Counted from the stretch's first letter, positions 12,367-23,986 are shown. The stretch: DNA of 64,000 nucleotides from Lasiosphaeria ovina (GCA_033439765.1 JAULSN010000002.1:5828001-5892000), one strand, 5' to 3'. Notes: generated from the sequence alone by a model not told the origin. Program-made: numbers and translations.

Positions 12367-13492
12367 TCCAAAGACAATTTTTCTACTTCCGAGTAGACTT
12401 TGCCAGTGTGCCTGTCATTCTTGTCCTCGGTCCTGCAGCAGCAGCAGCAGCAATCAATTTTCCAAAGTACAATACCCCCGGGCGAGAATGGGCTTTTGTG
12501 TCGGTGGTTTGTTTGCCAGCTTGGCTTGGCTTGGCTGGCTTGGCTTGGCTTGGCTTGGCTTGAGGATGGAGGATGGGACATTTGCTGTTAACAGCCTTCT
12601 TGAATGTCGGGATAGAGAAAGAAAGACCAAGGTTAAATGTGTAACGAAGGAGGAAAGGAAAGAAAGATAATAGTAACGACATGCACGTCTCATTTATCGT
12701 CTGTCCTCCTTTCGTCCTCGTCGCTCGCTCGCTTGGTGGTATTGCATGGAAGTCAAGAACAGAGATGGACCTGGGGAGGGCATGAGGGCGCTTGCGGATG
12801 GCATTGCATGGCTTTTGTTTGATACGTAAGTGGTGTGAGAGCGGGAGCGGAAACGGAAGTAACTAATCCTATGTGAATATATATAATACCAATGGAGAAG
12901 AACAGTTCGCCCGCGTCGCCTGTTGGTAGATAGAGAGAGTATTGCATCCCTATCTAGTGTTCAACACAGCCAGGCTAGCTCCTGCCCGCTCTAGTGTTCA
13001 TCCATTTCTCTGCTTGTCAATCATCTCATGATGTTTCAATAGATGTTGGATCACGGACAGAGATGGGTTATTTTACGAGTTTAGAGTCGACGTGGTGCAT
13101 GCACAATGCGTTGTTTGTTTGGAGATATCTAGGCAAGGCATCGATAGCACGGGGAACGATGAGATTGTTTTTGCATTTGCATTTGAGAAGCGAGTGGTAC
13201 TCTTCATTCTGTTCAATTAACATTGACAATTGTGTGCGCATGTGCATGCATATTTAATCGGTTGCTGCTTCAATTGCAGTTGGCTAGTCGCGCCCCCTTT
13301 TCGCCTCTCTCGTCGCGGCGTGTCTTTTTTTTATCGCAGCTTTGCTCGGACGATATAGCTGCACGCACCCTTTTCTCTCTTCTTTGGGCAAAAAGAAAAG
13401 TTTGAAGCGTCAAGTCGAGCACGGGGGGTGGGGGGAATTTTTTTACTTACCGTATTGTTTCGTCGATAGTCCCCATGTGGCAACTGGCTACA
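12367..13492. other. 3' region of SLC1 and intergenic
   Basis: No gene is seen. It contains the pentanucleotide repeat just past the SLC1 stop, GC-poor sequence, and Leu/Ser-rich chance frames. Confidence 0.55.
12520..12562. repeat. CTTGG pentanucleotide repeat
   Basis: About eight imperfect CTTGG/GGCTT units about 155 nt after the SLC1 stop codon, probably in its 3' UTR. The repeat and its complement give spurious Leu/Ala/Trp-rich open frames. Confidence 0.8.
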
Positions 13493-13820
13493 CGCTCAGA
13501 GGCGGCATGGGTACTAACCCTCTAGACCCAGAGCCCCTTACTGGGTATGGAGGTCGGGTGTGGGCATGGGACGCAGCTGGCTGATTAGACATAGGGTAGC
13601 ATGATCCACTACCTTCCAGGCCTAGAGGGCGCGGTGTCGGTGTCGGACGGATGGAGCTCGGAACCCAGAAGTCGTCGCGGTCTATGGGGACTCAGAGGCG
13701 GCTTGGGCACTGGCCTCTAGCGTTCAGAGGCCCTCGTCGAGGAGGTCGGCGTGGACTATGGAACGCTGGCTGATCAGGCGCAGGGTGGCATAGCCCACCT
13801 ACCATCCGAACCTAGAGGCG
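13493..13820. repeat. Diverged ~130-nt direct repeat pair
   Basis: Copy 1 (about 13493-13629) and copy 2 (about 13688-13820) share the same block order: CTCAGAGGCGGC, CTCTAG, GGAGGTCGG, GGCTGAT, AGGGT-GCAT and CCTAGAGG. Many substitutions lie in between. Start-to-start spacing is about 194 nt. They adjoin the 66-nt tandem array, and together look like one non-coding repetitive element. Confidence 0.7.
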
Positions 13821-13824
13821 ACTC

Positions 13825-14023
13825 GTCTCGTCTCGTGATCGGGTGAACCATTCGGCTGAGGTTCTGTCTGATCGTCATGATATTCGTCTTGTCTCGTCTC
13901 GTGATCGGGTGAACCATTCGGCCGAGGTTCCGTCTGATCGTCATGATATTCGTCTTGTCTCGTCTCGTGATCGGGTGAACCATTCGGCCGAGGTTCCGTC
14001 TGATCGTCACGATATTCGTCGAG
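13825..14023. repeat. 66-nt tandem repeat, three units
   Basis: Units start at 13835, 13901 and 13967 with the phrase GTGATCGGGTGAACCATTCG. Copies differ by only a few C/T changes. The period is a multiple of three, so the array gives open frames of 22-residue repeats on both strands, but no start or flanking exon supports a protein. Confidence 0.9.
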
Positions 14024-14045
14024 TTTTTGCTATTGACCGAGTTAG

Positions 14046-14143
14046 CACTCGAACTCGCGACCTCTTGGCATGAGCCGAAGGGTCCCGTGCTCGACTTGAC
14101 GACTTCGCCATCTGACCGGTGGGCCAGACGCTTCTTGTTGAAG
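14046..14143 (-). other. tRNA-like (Pol III A/B box) stretch
   Basis: Read on the minus strand this stretch has an A-box-like TGGCGAAGTCG (14110-14100) and, about 50 nt on, a B-box-like GAGTTCGAGTG (14056-14046), with a GGTCAGATGGC start that recalls Leu/Ser tRNAs. The acceptor stem does not close, so it is not a working tRNA by eye. It stands directly at the head of the 66-nt array, which is the layout of a tRNA-derived SINE-like element or a tRNA relic. Confidence 0.4.
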
Positions 14144-14146
14144 TAA

Positions 14147-14862
14147 GCTTGGAGCAATGTAATCTAAGTAACCCGGGGCAGGGAGAAGCGGTCATGTGGG
14201 AAAGAGGGCGGATGGCGGCGGGTTGAGTTCAAGCTGAGGCCGAGGTGAAAGCATGTTGAGCATGAAGTGCTGGGAGATAAGCTCATGTGGCTTGGACTCT
14301 GTGCGAAAGCCGAGAAGAGTATATGCTTGTAGAGAGCGTGTTGAGGAGGTGAGGTCGTGGTTCTCTTGAGATGGCTTCCTGGTGAGCCCATACGAAGACG
14401 AGAGTGAGCACTCCCAAACTACTATCCGGACAGGATATCTCGATGACTTCGAAACCCGGGACTCTCTATCTCATGTGAGTGTTGTGCAAGTGCTGGTTGG
14501 AAGGAACAAGAGACGTACCCGCTGCCAAGCAAACTCTAACCCCTTTCCCACTCCCGCGGCTGGTGAATCGGTAAGCAAATGCTAAGCCCAGCTTCGTCGT
14601 TCCCAAGGTGTTGGATACAGGACCGTGAAAGAGGACCATGGGTAGGTATCTGTCGCTGACCGCCCGTAGAGAAATACAGAAACCAAGGTAATCCAATCCC
14701 AAGAAGCGTGTGCAATGGTCTGGATAATGAACCTCAACAATGTACTTGCAGATCATCCGGCTTTTATATTCTAGGCAAGAAAATTGCCAACGCCGTTTGG
14801 AGTCATACCTAAAACATGTACACAACGGTATCCACCTGCCCGGTCGCTGATCGTCAAGCGCC
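14147..14862. other. Intergenic, 3' of ADE5,7
   Basis: No gene is supported. This is the 3' flank of the purine gene. It has short frames without family resemblance. Confidence 0.55.
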
Positions 14863-17226
14863 TTACGCTGCCCACGTGTCGAGGTTCTGCAACACACAGC
14901 CGTTGTTGCCCGACTCTCTAGGGATCAGGTGGCCAATGGTATAGACCTTCTCTCCGGCGGCCTCAAGCCCAGCGACAACACCCGCCGCACCATCGGCGCT
15001 GACGGCAAGCACCATGCCAATACCGTTGTTGAAGGTGCGCGCCATCTCGGCGGGTGCAACCGACTCTCTCAGCCACTTGAAGACGGTGGGCACCTCCCAG
15101 GCGGCCACGTCAATCTCGGCAGCGAGTTGGGACGGGAGCATACGCGGCACGTTCTCGGTGAGGCCGCCGCCGGTGATGTGTGCCATGCCTTTGATGGCGC
15201 CGGCACACTCGGCCAAGACTTTGAGAAGGGGCTTGACGTAGATCCTGGTGGGGGTTAGCAGGCTCTGGCCCACAGAGACCCCCGAGCCGGCATCCCACGG
15301 CGCATCGTCCGCGTAGGACAAGCCGCGCTTCTCAACAACTCGTCGGACGAGAGAGAAGCCATTTGAGTGGACGCCAGACGAAGAAAGAGCAACGAGGACA
15401 TCGCCGATAACCATGGCCTCTTTCCTCGGCAGCCGCTGGCTCGACCTCATGACGCCAATTGCCGCACCTGCTGCGTCGTAGTCATCGCCGGTGTACAGGT
15501 CGGGCATCTCAGCCGTCTCTCCACCCACCAAGGCGCAGCCAGCATCGATACAGCCCTTGGCTACTCCCTCGACAAAGGAAGCGGCGACAGAGACGTCGAG
15601 CTTGCTGCACCCGTAGTAGTCCAAGAACATGATGGGCTCCGCTCCCTGGACCACCAGGTCGTTGACATTCATAGCGACGAGGTCAATTCCTACAGTGTCG
15701 TGCTTGTTCATCTTCTGGGCGATGATCAGCTTGGTACCAACGCCGTCGATGGCCCCAACCACGATCGGTGCACCGGGGTAGCCAGCTTGCGATAGGTCGA
15801 CTTCGCCTCCAAAGCCGCCGATCTCGGCATCGGCACCAGGCCGGCGCGTGGTGGACACGGCAGCCTTGATTCGGTTGACGAGGTCGTTGCCAGCGTCAAT
15901 GCTCACTCCAGACTGAGCATATGTCAGCTTGTCAGCAGCCTTCTCATCGCGGAAAGCGCGGTAGGCAATGTCCTTGCGGTAGTGCATCCCCTCGAACTGG
16001 ATGAGCTTGACACCCTCATAGGCCTTGTCAACGGCCGCCCTCAGAGTCTCGCCGACGGCATTTGCTGCGATTACTCGCCCACCCGCTGACAGCAGCGAGT
16101 CACCGGACAGCTTGGTCCCAGCGTGGAAGATGGTGGTGCCCGAGGGAGGCAGCGCCACCTGCATCGGTATGTTCTTGGGATACGAGCTGGGATATCCCGG
16201 GGCGGAGACGACCACGGTGGCGCTGAACCGTTGCTGAAGCTTGAATGGGACGTACTTGAGCAGCGGGCTGGCGCTAACGCAGGACACCATGATGTCTGCC
16301 AAATCCGACTCGAGAAGGGGAAGCACCGTCTGCGTCTCCGGGTCGCCGAATCGGACGTTGTACTCCAGGCACTTGGGGCCGTCGGGAGTGATCATGAGGC
16401 CCGTAAAGAGGCAGCCTCGGAAAGGAAAGCCGTCTTTGCGCATGCCGTCGATGGTGGGCTGCAGAATCTCGCGCTCGACTTGGGCAATCAAGGCGGGCGT
16501 GGCAATCTTGGTCGGCGCGTAGCAGCCCATGCCGCCCGTGTTCAGGCCCGTGTCGCCGTCGCCGATGCGCTTGTGGTCCTGGGCAGCAGGGAGGGACCGG
16601 ATGGTGGTGCCATCGCAGAAGGACAGGATGCTGAGTTCGTCACCCGCCAAAAACTCCTCAATGACAACCTCGTCGCCAGCATCGCCGAAGGCCTTGTCCA
16701 GCATAATGTCTTTGAGGGCCTGCTGAGCCTCGTCGAGCGTCTGCGGGATGATGACACCCTTGCCGGCAGCCAGCCCGGTGGCCTTGATGACGACATTGTG
16801 GCTGATGGTCTTGAGGTACTGGCTGGCCGGCTCGTAGTCGGAGAAGTTCTCGAAGGCAGCGGTGGGGATGGAATGCTTCTTCATGAAGTCCTTGGAGAAG
16901 GTCTTGCTGCCCTCCATGCGGGCGGCCTCTTTGGAGGGGCCGAAGCAGGGGATTCTGGCATTGCGGAAGAAGCCCTCGATGCCGTCGACAAGGGGCGCCT
17001 CCGGGCCAGGGACGACGAGGTTGATGCGCTCCTTCAGGGCGAGCTGGACGAGAGCGGGATAGTCGTCAGCGGCGACGGCGCTGTTGTTGGTGGCTTTGGG
17101 GAGGGCTGCAGTGCCGCCGTTGCCAGGCACCACAATGATGCACTCGACGTTGGGCGACTGCCCCAGCTTCCATGCGAGCGCGTGCTCGCGCCCGCCGTTT
17201 CCGATGAGGAGGATCCGAAGCGACAT
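14863..17226 (-). CDS. ADE5,7: Bifunctional GAR synthetase / AIR synthetase
   Basis: Cytosolic enzyme of de novo purine synthesis that catalyses two steps: phosphoribosylamine plus glycine to GAR (GARS, ATP-dependent) and FGAM to AIR (AIRS). It is a single 787-residue exon, the usual fungal length. Residues 1-~430 are the GARS half: LLIGNGGREHALAWKL at the start, ATGLAAGKGVIIPQT in the ATP-grasp part, then GGMGCYAPT and LEYNVRFGDPETQ. Residues ~440-787 are the AIRS half: VGAIDGVGTKLIIAQ, VGIDLVAMNVNDLVVQGAEP, GGETAEMPDLY and HITGGGLTENVPRML. There is no GAR transformylase domain, as expected in fungi, unlike the trifunctional animal protein. The ATG at 17226 starts exactly at the family N-terminus. 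A long antisense frame (16123-17427) is only its shadow. Confidence 0.97.
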   Translation of the reverse strand: MSLRILLIGNGGREHALAWKLGQSPNVECIIVVPGNGGTAALPKATNNSAVAADDYPALVQLALKERINLVVPGPEAPLVDGIEGFFRNARIPCFGPSKEAARMEGSKTFSKDFMKKHSIPTAAFENFSDYEPASQYLKTISHNVVIKATGLAAGKGVIIPQTLDEAQQALKDIMLDKAFGDAGDEVVIEEFLAGDELSILSFCDGTTIRSLPAAQDHKRIGDGDTGLNTGGMGCYAPTKIATPALIAQVEREILQPTIDGMRKDGFPFRGCLFTGLMITPDGPKCLEYNVRFGDPETQTVLPLLESDLADIMVSCVSASPLLKYVPFKLQQRFSATVVVSAPGYPSSYPKNIPMQVALPPSGTTIFHAGTKLSGDSLLSAGGRVIAANAVGETLRAAVDKAYEGVKLIQFEGMHYRKDIAYRAFRDEKAADKLTYAQSGVSIDAGNDLVNRIKAAVSTTRRPGADAEIGGFGGEVDLSQAGYPGAPIVVGAIDGVGTKLIIAQKMNKHDTVGIDLVAMNVNDLVVQGAEPIMFLDYYGCSKLDVSVAASFVEGVAKGCIDAGCALVGGETAEMPDLYTGDDYDAAGAAIGVMRSSQRLPRKEAMVIGDVLVALSSSGVHSNGFSLVRRVVEKRGLSYADDAPWDAGSGVSVGQSLLTPTRIYVKPLLKVLAECAGAIKGMAHITGGGLTENVPRMLPSQLAAEIDVAAWEVPTVFKWLRESVAPAEMARTFNNGIGMVLAVSADGAAGVVAGLEAAGEKVYTIGHLIPRESGNNGCVLQNLDTWAA

Positions 17227-20200
17227 TTTTGCTCGGAATCAATCGATGCTCGTAGCTGTGCTGGCTGCTGGCTGGTTGCTGCTCGATGGCTTGACGCCTC
17301 GTCTGTGCCCCGCCATGGATTGGGATTCTCGACGTGCGCGAGAAAAAATGCTGCATGGGGAAAGAAAATTTTACCCCTCCCCCGCAATCGCATCTGGGTG
17401 GGGGCCCCTACCCCTGGTGGATCGTGAATCGCCGAATTGGCAAATCCCTGCCGTGGCTTGCCGATCCGTCCAGAACAGGAAAGAGTACGTACCCCCGAAA
17501 GGCCACACCAGATTCCCTCAAGTTCGAGCTGGGTGGAAGGAGGGAAGGAGCACACTTTTTGACTTCAACTTCGATGCTAAAACACCATAATCGTTTCATT
17601 TTTTAAACACTACGGAATACTCATTGCAGAAGGGCGGTATTGCCCCTGGGCCTAAGGACGCGGGCCACCAATCTCGTACTAAGTAATTTCCTCACATCAG
17701 ATTGCTTGACTATCTTATCGTGCAACCACTTCGAACTAGACCGAGGCAGGTAAGGACTTGGGAACTGCCCGTGCCACCAGTAGTAGGCTCCGAATGGTTT
17801 ATGTCTGTATCTGCCTTAGACATATCGCCATTGGTACCTTGTGTTTTCTCTTGGCTGTTAATTAGGTAAGGTAGAGGCGCTCCAAGCCTTACGTACCAAG
17901 GCACCTTTTAAGGTACCTACCTACCTTACCCTCTGGTTATCTTTGCTGTGTTGACAGGCAATTGTCGACCCTTGGGCATGTTGTCCTCGCATCTCCAAAA
18001 CAACTGCGTGGCAACTTCCCAAATGTTTTGGCTTGACCTTATATGCCCTGTTTCGTAGCAGGATTCAGAGGCGCTACCCTACGATGCTCCTACCTGTTTG
18101 TGAGCGAAGCGGTGGAAACACTAGACACTCGTCCCGGCCGACAAAAGCGGTCGCAAACCCGCATCCCAAGGCTTCCAGCCTTGACCTGTTCCAGAAACTC
18201 AAAGAGCGAGGTGTAAGGGCTTCCATCGTTGAGCAGACTGGAGTTTGGGAGCATGGGCATCGGGGCCTTGCAGCCGTGCCTCTCGTGCGCACACGGGCCC
18301 AAGCCGGAGCACGCGCCATCCCGGGCTTGAACCTGTTGGCTCTCCTGAAATGCGGCACGTCGAACGCCAAGCGACGAATGTGCCCCGAAATAGCTAAAGG
18401 TGCAAGGGAGACAAAAACTCCGATCACCGGCAGTGTAAAACCGAGGCGGGGTCTGGGTTAGGGGCGTCGGCTTTTCCCTCGATTTCAGGCATGGCCAGTG
18501 AACGGCTGAATGAGGGTCAGGTCTTGTTTGATGCCGACGTCCGCGGATAGGACTGTCGATCTCTCTTGAGGTCCCGGGCTGGCTTGTTTTCTCTCAACTA
18601 CTTGAGCGTCTTTACACAGCGTGCCGAATGCCGTTTCGCCGTGGTGCGTTGGCTGCGACCGAATGCGGCCAGACTCCGACAGCTCGGCTTCCGAGGAAGA
18701 CTGGGGAAGTTGGAACCCTGCGTGCAAGTGCAAAATGCCTGCCAAATGGGAATTGCCAAGATATCATCTACCACTGGCGGACATGGGATAGATTGTTCAA
18801 CAGACTCGTCTCGTCCCTGGCTGAGGCACGGAAGCTTGAATTCTCGAGGGGACGCCGCACCTGGGAGTTGGGCAGAAGCGGACCAGGAACCCACGGGAGC
18901 GGGATCTCAAGGATGCGAGTGTCGATCTCGATCCAGGGTCCCGAGACTACGGCACTGATCCCGACGTTGTCAGCAATACGAGCGCGTAAAACAAGCTAAT
19001 GACAATTAATCACTCATGAGAGGGGTGGGGGTTCCAGGCTGTCGACATTTGCATTTGAATTTACAGTTGCGAGAAGATGCAGTTAGAACGCGCTCGCACA
19101 AAGACAAACTCGTGTTCAAGAACCCGATAGCAATAAACCGTTTGTCCGACTGTTGGAACCGTGGAACCGCAGTTGAGGCTGTTGGCCGCGGAAGACTCCA
19201 TCGTCATTGGGGTTCCTCGCCCTCTTGTGACCAACGCTTGACGAGAAACGCATCTTACGTGTTGCGCCTCCCCACGGCGGTGCTGCTCTGCGCCTGTCTG
19301 TGGATACGGCCCGAGATTATTGCCGTAACTGGGCGATCTGATCCACGGCGGCACGCTCTCAATCATGTTCGTTTCATTTCATGGGAACCGAACACGAGGC
19401 ACACAGCTTTCGATTACCCACTTGAGAGTTTCGAAGGGAAGAAACCAACGAATCCTACATGTAACCTCAATGGGAATCATGCAGTGCAACAGATGGAAGG
19501 CTTGCAAATCGCGTGGATGAGGGTTGCATGTCTGTATATGGATACTTCGTACTGTACTTCGTATACAAGGTCCCATCTTTTCTCCTGTGAGACAAGTGAG
19601 ACAGATGGAATGGAACGGCGAGTCTGCAGTGACGATCCATGCGTGCCACCCTCCCAAACTTTATTTTCGCACCCCAACGAATCCACGCATGATCGTACCT
19701 GAGCAACAGGTTGAACGTGGGGAAGAAAGGCGCCATGGACGAGAAGTTCGGGACCTCGTGTCCGGTATCACAGCATTATCTCAGGTCCATACATTGACCA
19801 CCATAGTATCTGTACTCCGTAGAGAAGGTGCAATGCCGCAAATTGCTCCTGCCGTACTCAGTATATTTGATTGCCAAGGCCAGGTATGCAAGTAGCGGCG
19901 AAAACGGGGAGCTGCAATCCCAAAGCCAGGGCAGCCTTCACCGTCTTCTTGTACCATTGAGTCCGACTGCATCGAAGACACAGAGAAGCATTTGCCCGGC
20001 ATCAATTGGCCAGGCGACGCACGCACGCATTTCGGACGGACCATCTTTCAATCTCCAGGTCAACTCCCCGCATTGACCGGGCTGCACAGACAGACACCTG
20101 GGTCGAGTTGAGTTGATGGCGGGAACTTGATGCTGTGCGGAAGAAGTCCCATGCGTCGCCGAGACCGTCATCATCGAGGGCCCGCCAACCAACAAAACTG

Positions 20201-20364
20201 ACCAGCCAGCAAGTTGATGGCCAACAGGAGCCAGCTTCGACGGGCAACTTGGACAATGGAATCCCAAGTTGCACCTGTCGGCCGGAAGACCCAAGCCTAC
20301 CCACGATTGATTGACCTTTCCGACCTCCTGCCAGGTCTGCATGTTCGCCCATCGCCGACCTGTT

Positions 20365-20423
20365 GGGCTGGGCTGGACTGGGTTTGGACTGGGCTGGACT
20401 AGGCTAGGCTAGACTTAGGCTAG
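20365..20423. repeat. Degenerate GGCTGGACT/GGCTA repeat
   Basis: Short imperfect units of GGGCTGGACT that degrade into GGCTAGGCTAGAC. Low-complexity DNA with no evident function. Confidence 0.6.
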
Positions 20424-22142
20424 CTGCTGCTGCAAAGAGTCTGGAAATCCCGCCCGCCTGTCTAGACACCTGTCAGTCTTTCCGTGATCTAGTCTTTCCG
20501 TCTGCCCGCTTGTCGCCCGTCAGACCTGTCATAGAAGTCATGACGAAGATGCCTTCTGGGTTGTCTTGGTCAAAAACAAAACGGGGCGCCCGACAGAGAA
20601 TGCTGGAGCTCCAATGCTCGTCTCCAAACTTCAAGCGGGCAAAGTCGCGCATGATCGATGAATCTCGGGCCTCGATGTTATTGGCAAGCACCAGTGACCA
20701 GCCCTACTCGAAGGCCGCTGGTTCCTAGATTAGAACTGGACTCCATTGGCTTGCCCTGGTGCGACAGAAAAAACCGCGAGACAGGACCGGGCGTGGTCGC
20801 CGAGTCATTAAACCCGCCCAGGGCTTGGGGCAGCCCTACCTAAAAGCGCCCCAAAGCAGCGACTGACAGCACCGAGTTTGTCGTTGTAGGGGCCTGTCAG
20901 GCCTGACAGGCCTGACAGTGGAGGAATCGGAGCCGGAGTTTCCGTTTTGGTGTCTCGCTGGACCAGCGCCGACGACCACGCGACGCCACTATCCGTATCC
21001 CAAAGCATATCCATTTGCGTCCCCTCTGCAGGACCTGCAGCTGCGGGCTATGGAAGGTCGGGCTTGTCCTCGTTCCGGATTTCATACGGTACCATATGTC
21101 TGTATTCTGTACTGTGTGTGTTTTATTTACATGAGGTCACTGATGATGAGCTGACAGGGGTCAGTTCAAGATCGCCCAACAAGGCTCAATCCAACCCCAA
21201 GCCGAGCCGCTGCAAAGCTGCAGCTGCAGCAACGCATCGACGGCACATGGCACACATGCATGGCACACCTCACATGGCACGGTGCATCGGGGCACGCACC
21301 AGGCAGTCGAGTCGGAGCTCTGCTGCTGGGCCTTCAATTCGCAATTCCTTCGTGATGTCCGGACCGGGGACTCGTTTTCACAGGTGGCGTCCAAACATGG
21401 CAATTGGCACCAGAGCTATGCAGAGCAGGATTAGGTGCCGGCTCGAGTGAGTGCAGAGGCTGTTCAATAATTTGATTGACGAAGCTCCGTGCCGCTGCTT
21501 GCCGCCATTCACTACCCGTTCTGAAACTCGAAATAGGGGCACGTATGGCGAGCAGGTGCCGAGCCACGCGCCCTGACCCGCATTGGCTCAAGCTGCTACT
21601 CTGCCAGCTCGAGTCAGTGGAGAGAATGCCGGATCCTGTTGCCCAAAGCCCAAGCTACCTTAGCTACACTACACACGGGCTACGCGTAACCCACTCAGCG
21701 ATGGCAGTGGTCGGCGGTCGCTCAGGGCGGAAGAGCCTGCCCGCAGCCATGGCTAACCTTTGAGTCGTCGTGATTATACAGCGAGCACCTGGCCAACACC
21801 AACCCGGCCTGGCCCACCTAGCGACCCTACTTGGCCATGCACGACTTGGAGTTTCTAGTAGTACGAATCGAATCTTTGGTGGCTGTTCAAGCTTTCGAGC
21901 CCGGCAATGTCTCTTCGAGAAGCACACGGCAGCTTCCCCCGTCCAATCCCATGACGGTCATGATACCCACTGCTGCCGTGCTCCTCCTCGCCCTTCTCCC
22001 TACCTACCTTTTCTTTGTGACTGGTGCGTGCCCTACAATGTATTCCACAGGTGGGATCTGTCTCAAGCTGCCCGCTGTTGGACGACACCAAGATGTCATC
22101 CACTCGGTCAGCGGCCGCTCCCCCTCTGCCCCTCTCCTGTGT

Positions 22143-22148
22143 TATAAA
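22143..22148 (+). promoter_or_regulatory. Possible TATA box of GPI-protein gene
   Basis: TATAAA 272 nt upstream of the start codon, followed by CT-rich leader sequence typical of fungal promoters. The distance would require a ~240-nt leader. Confidence 0.35.
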
Positions 22149-22414
22149 CCGGCCGCCTGTCCTGTTCCCGAGGCGGCCCTCATTTTTGGTTCTCCTTCCA
22201 TCCGACTTCCCAGCCATCTTGGTCGACCGCGCCCAGCCTACCCCCCTCTGGCTGCTCGCACTCACAAGTATAACATTCTTGTCCGAGAGGTTACTTAACC
22301 TCTCATCCTTTCCCTCTCGCTCCCGTGCCTGATAAGCCAGGAGAGACCCATTCAGATCAGCACCTTGCTGCCGGCCACCATCGTCGAACCTGCAAGTGCA
22401 AGCCAGACGTCGAC

Positions 22415-23986
22415 ATGAAGGCTGTCCTCTCACTCATTGTCCTGGCCGCCTCGGCTCTGGGAGCCAATATCGGTCGAAACTACAACCATCCTGCAGATGT
22501 GTGGAAGACCATAACCACAGAGGTCACCATCACTTACAATTCTCCCTGCGCTGTGACCTCGACCGTCACGAAGAGCGGCAAAACCTACTACACCACTTAC
22601 ACGACAACCTCGAAAGTCACAAAGGTGGTTCCCACGACCATCATCCAAACCGTGGTCAAGCCTCCGGTAACCAAGTCGACCAGTACTGGTATGCAAGAGC
22701 TCCAGCTTCTGTTCTGTGCCTCGGCAAACCGTGCTTCGTGCTAACAATTCATGTTACAGTCGTCTACAAGACGATCACCGAGCTCGTTCCCTGCACCACG
22801 ACCAAGGTCGTTGATGGCTCGACGGTCGAGGTTATCTGGACATCCACGTCCACCATCGTTACCAGGGTCAAGGAGTTGCAGACTGTCTTCACCACGCGGG
22901 TCTCGACCGAGTATGAGACTACCGATGTGTTCGAGACTGTGAGCCTTCCCAGCCTCCCAAACGTTGGGTAGCCGCTAATCTTGGACAAAAGGTTACTTGT
23001 CCCGAAGTTGTTGTCACCACTGTCGTGGCTGGCGAGACGACCACTATGACCAAGACCAAGTCGTACGTTTTCTTCTCTTGCTTGAGCCCTCTGAGCAGAG
23101 CCGTGCGCTGACAAGCTTTAGGATCACCATTACAACCAGCACAGTCCGCACCGTAACGGCCGTTGTTCCGGTCACTGTGACCCGCCAGGTAGGTCCACTC
23201 TTCCGAGTTTCATCGGGCCAACGGATGGCTTTTTGGCCGGCCGGCCGCCTGCCCACATTCAAGAGAGGAAAACATTCTAGAAGAACGTTCGAGGGCGAGT
23301 TGGGCAATTGGCGGACAGCGCTGATACATACACGCCTATAGGTCGACTATGTGATCCCCGTAACGGCGGAAAGCCAGCTCACGTTGACAGACTATTCGAC
23401 CGTCGTCGTTTCACATGCCAACACTATTTATAAGCCAACGACGCTACCGCCTGTTACAGTGGTGGTCCCAACTACGGCCACAACCCAAGGGCAGACAGTC
23501 GTCATCGAGAGTGTGGTCACTCCGGACTGCACGACAACGCTCTCAACCGTGGTGGTGACGAATAAACCGCCGCCAGCCCAGACCACTCCTTGCACAACCA
23601 CCGTCTCAGTCGTAGTGACAACCGAAGTGCCGCCGCCGGCCGAGACCTCGACTCCGTGCACAACCACAACCGCAACGGCAGTCGTGGTAGACACGCCACC
23701 ACCGGCATTGAACACGACCGTGGTTCCAAGTGCCATAGTGAGTCTCCCACCGGCGGAGACAACCCTGGCCCCCCCACCCATTACAGCAAATGGGACAACG
23801 AGCGAGGTCACCGGCCCACCCAGCGAAGTCACCAGCAGCCCACCCAGCGAGGAGACGCCTCCGCCGACCAACAACTCTACTACACCACCCCCTCCTGTTG
23901 CCACGGCCGCTGCGAACTCGAACCAGAAGATGAGCTCTGCGGTCGTGTTCTTTGCGGGCCTGCTCGGTGCCTTTGCTCTCTTTTAA
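22415..23986 (+). CDS. GPI-anchored Thr/Val-rich cell-wall protein
   Basis: Predicted secreted, GPI-anchored surface protein, probably heavily O-mannosylated. Exons 22415-22688, 22760-22938, 22992-23062, 23122-23188 and 23342-23986 join in frame to 411 residues. Residues 1-18 are a signal peptide (MKAVLSLIVLAASALGA). The body consists of Thr/Val beta-type motifs (TTEVTITYNSPCAVTSTVTK; VVTTVVAGETTTMTKTK) with sparse cysteines, then Pro/Thr/Ser-rich repeats with PPPAETS phrases (two or three copies). The last ~20 residues (SSAVVFFAGLLGAFALF) form the hydrophobic GPI-attachment signal after small residues. Short phase-compatible exons that keep the Thr/Val pattern support the splice model. It could be an adhesin or wall structural protein; no enzyme domain is visible. 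It belongs to a low-complexity class for which function cannot be inferred by homology. Confidence 0.75.

Larger units (their letters stand above)
17227..22414. other. Gene-poor 5.2 kb region
   Basis: No coding region could be supported on either strand. Open frames are 60-230 codons, lack domain resemblance and have flat codon use. The first ~300 bases upstream of 17226 are the ADE5,7 promoter. TACCTAC-type motifs sit at 17863-17931. A degenerate GGCTGGACTG/GGCTA repeat lies at 20365-20423, and the direct repeat CCTGACAGG recurs at 20890-20920. The last few hundred bases hold the promoter of the GPI-protein gene, including a TATAAA at 22143. A transcribed non-coding RNA or fast-evolving multi-exon gene cannot be excluded. 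Confidence 0.5.

Noticed and set aside
13825..14023. CRISPR-like array
   Set aside because: Units are contiguous tandem copies without spacers, in a eukaryotic genome.
14046..14143. Functional tRNA gene
   Set aside because: A and B boxes are present but the acceptor and anticodon stems do not pair convincingly; kept only as tRNA-like.
16123..17427. 434-codon open frame on the plus strand
   Set aside because: It is exactly antisense to the GARS half of ADE5,7, has shadow-type Ala/Gly/Val composition and no family resemblance.
18033..20400. Series of 70-230 codon frames on both strands
   Set aside because: They overlap each other in all frames with similar lengths and lack splice-linked continuity; consistent with GC-balanced non-coding DNA.
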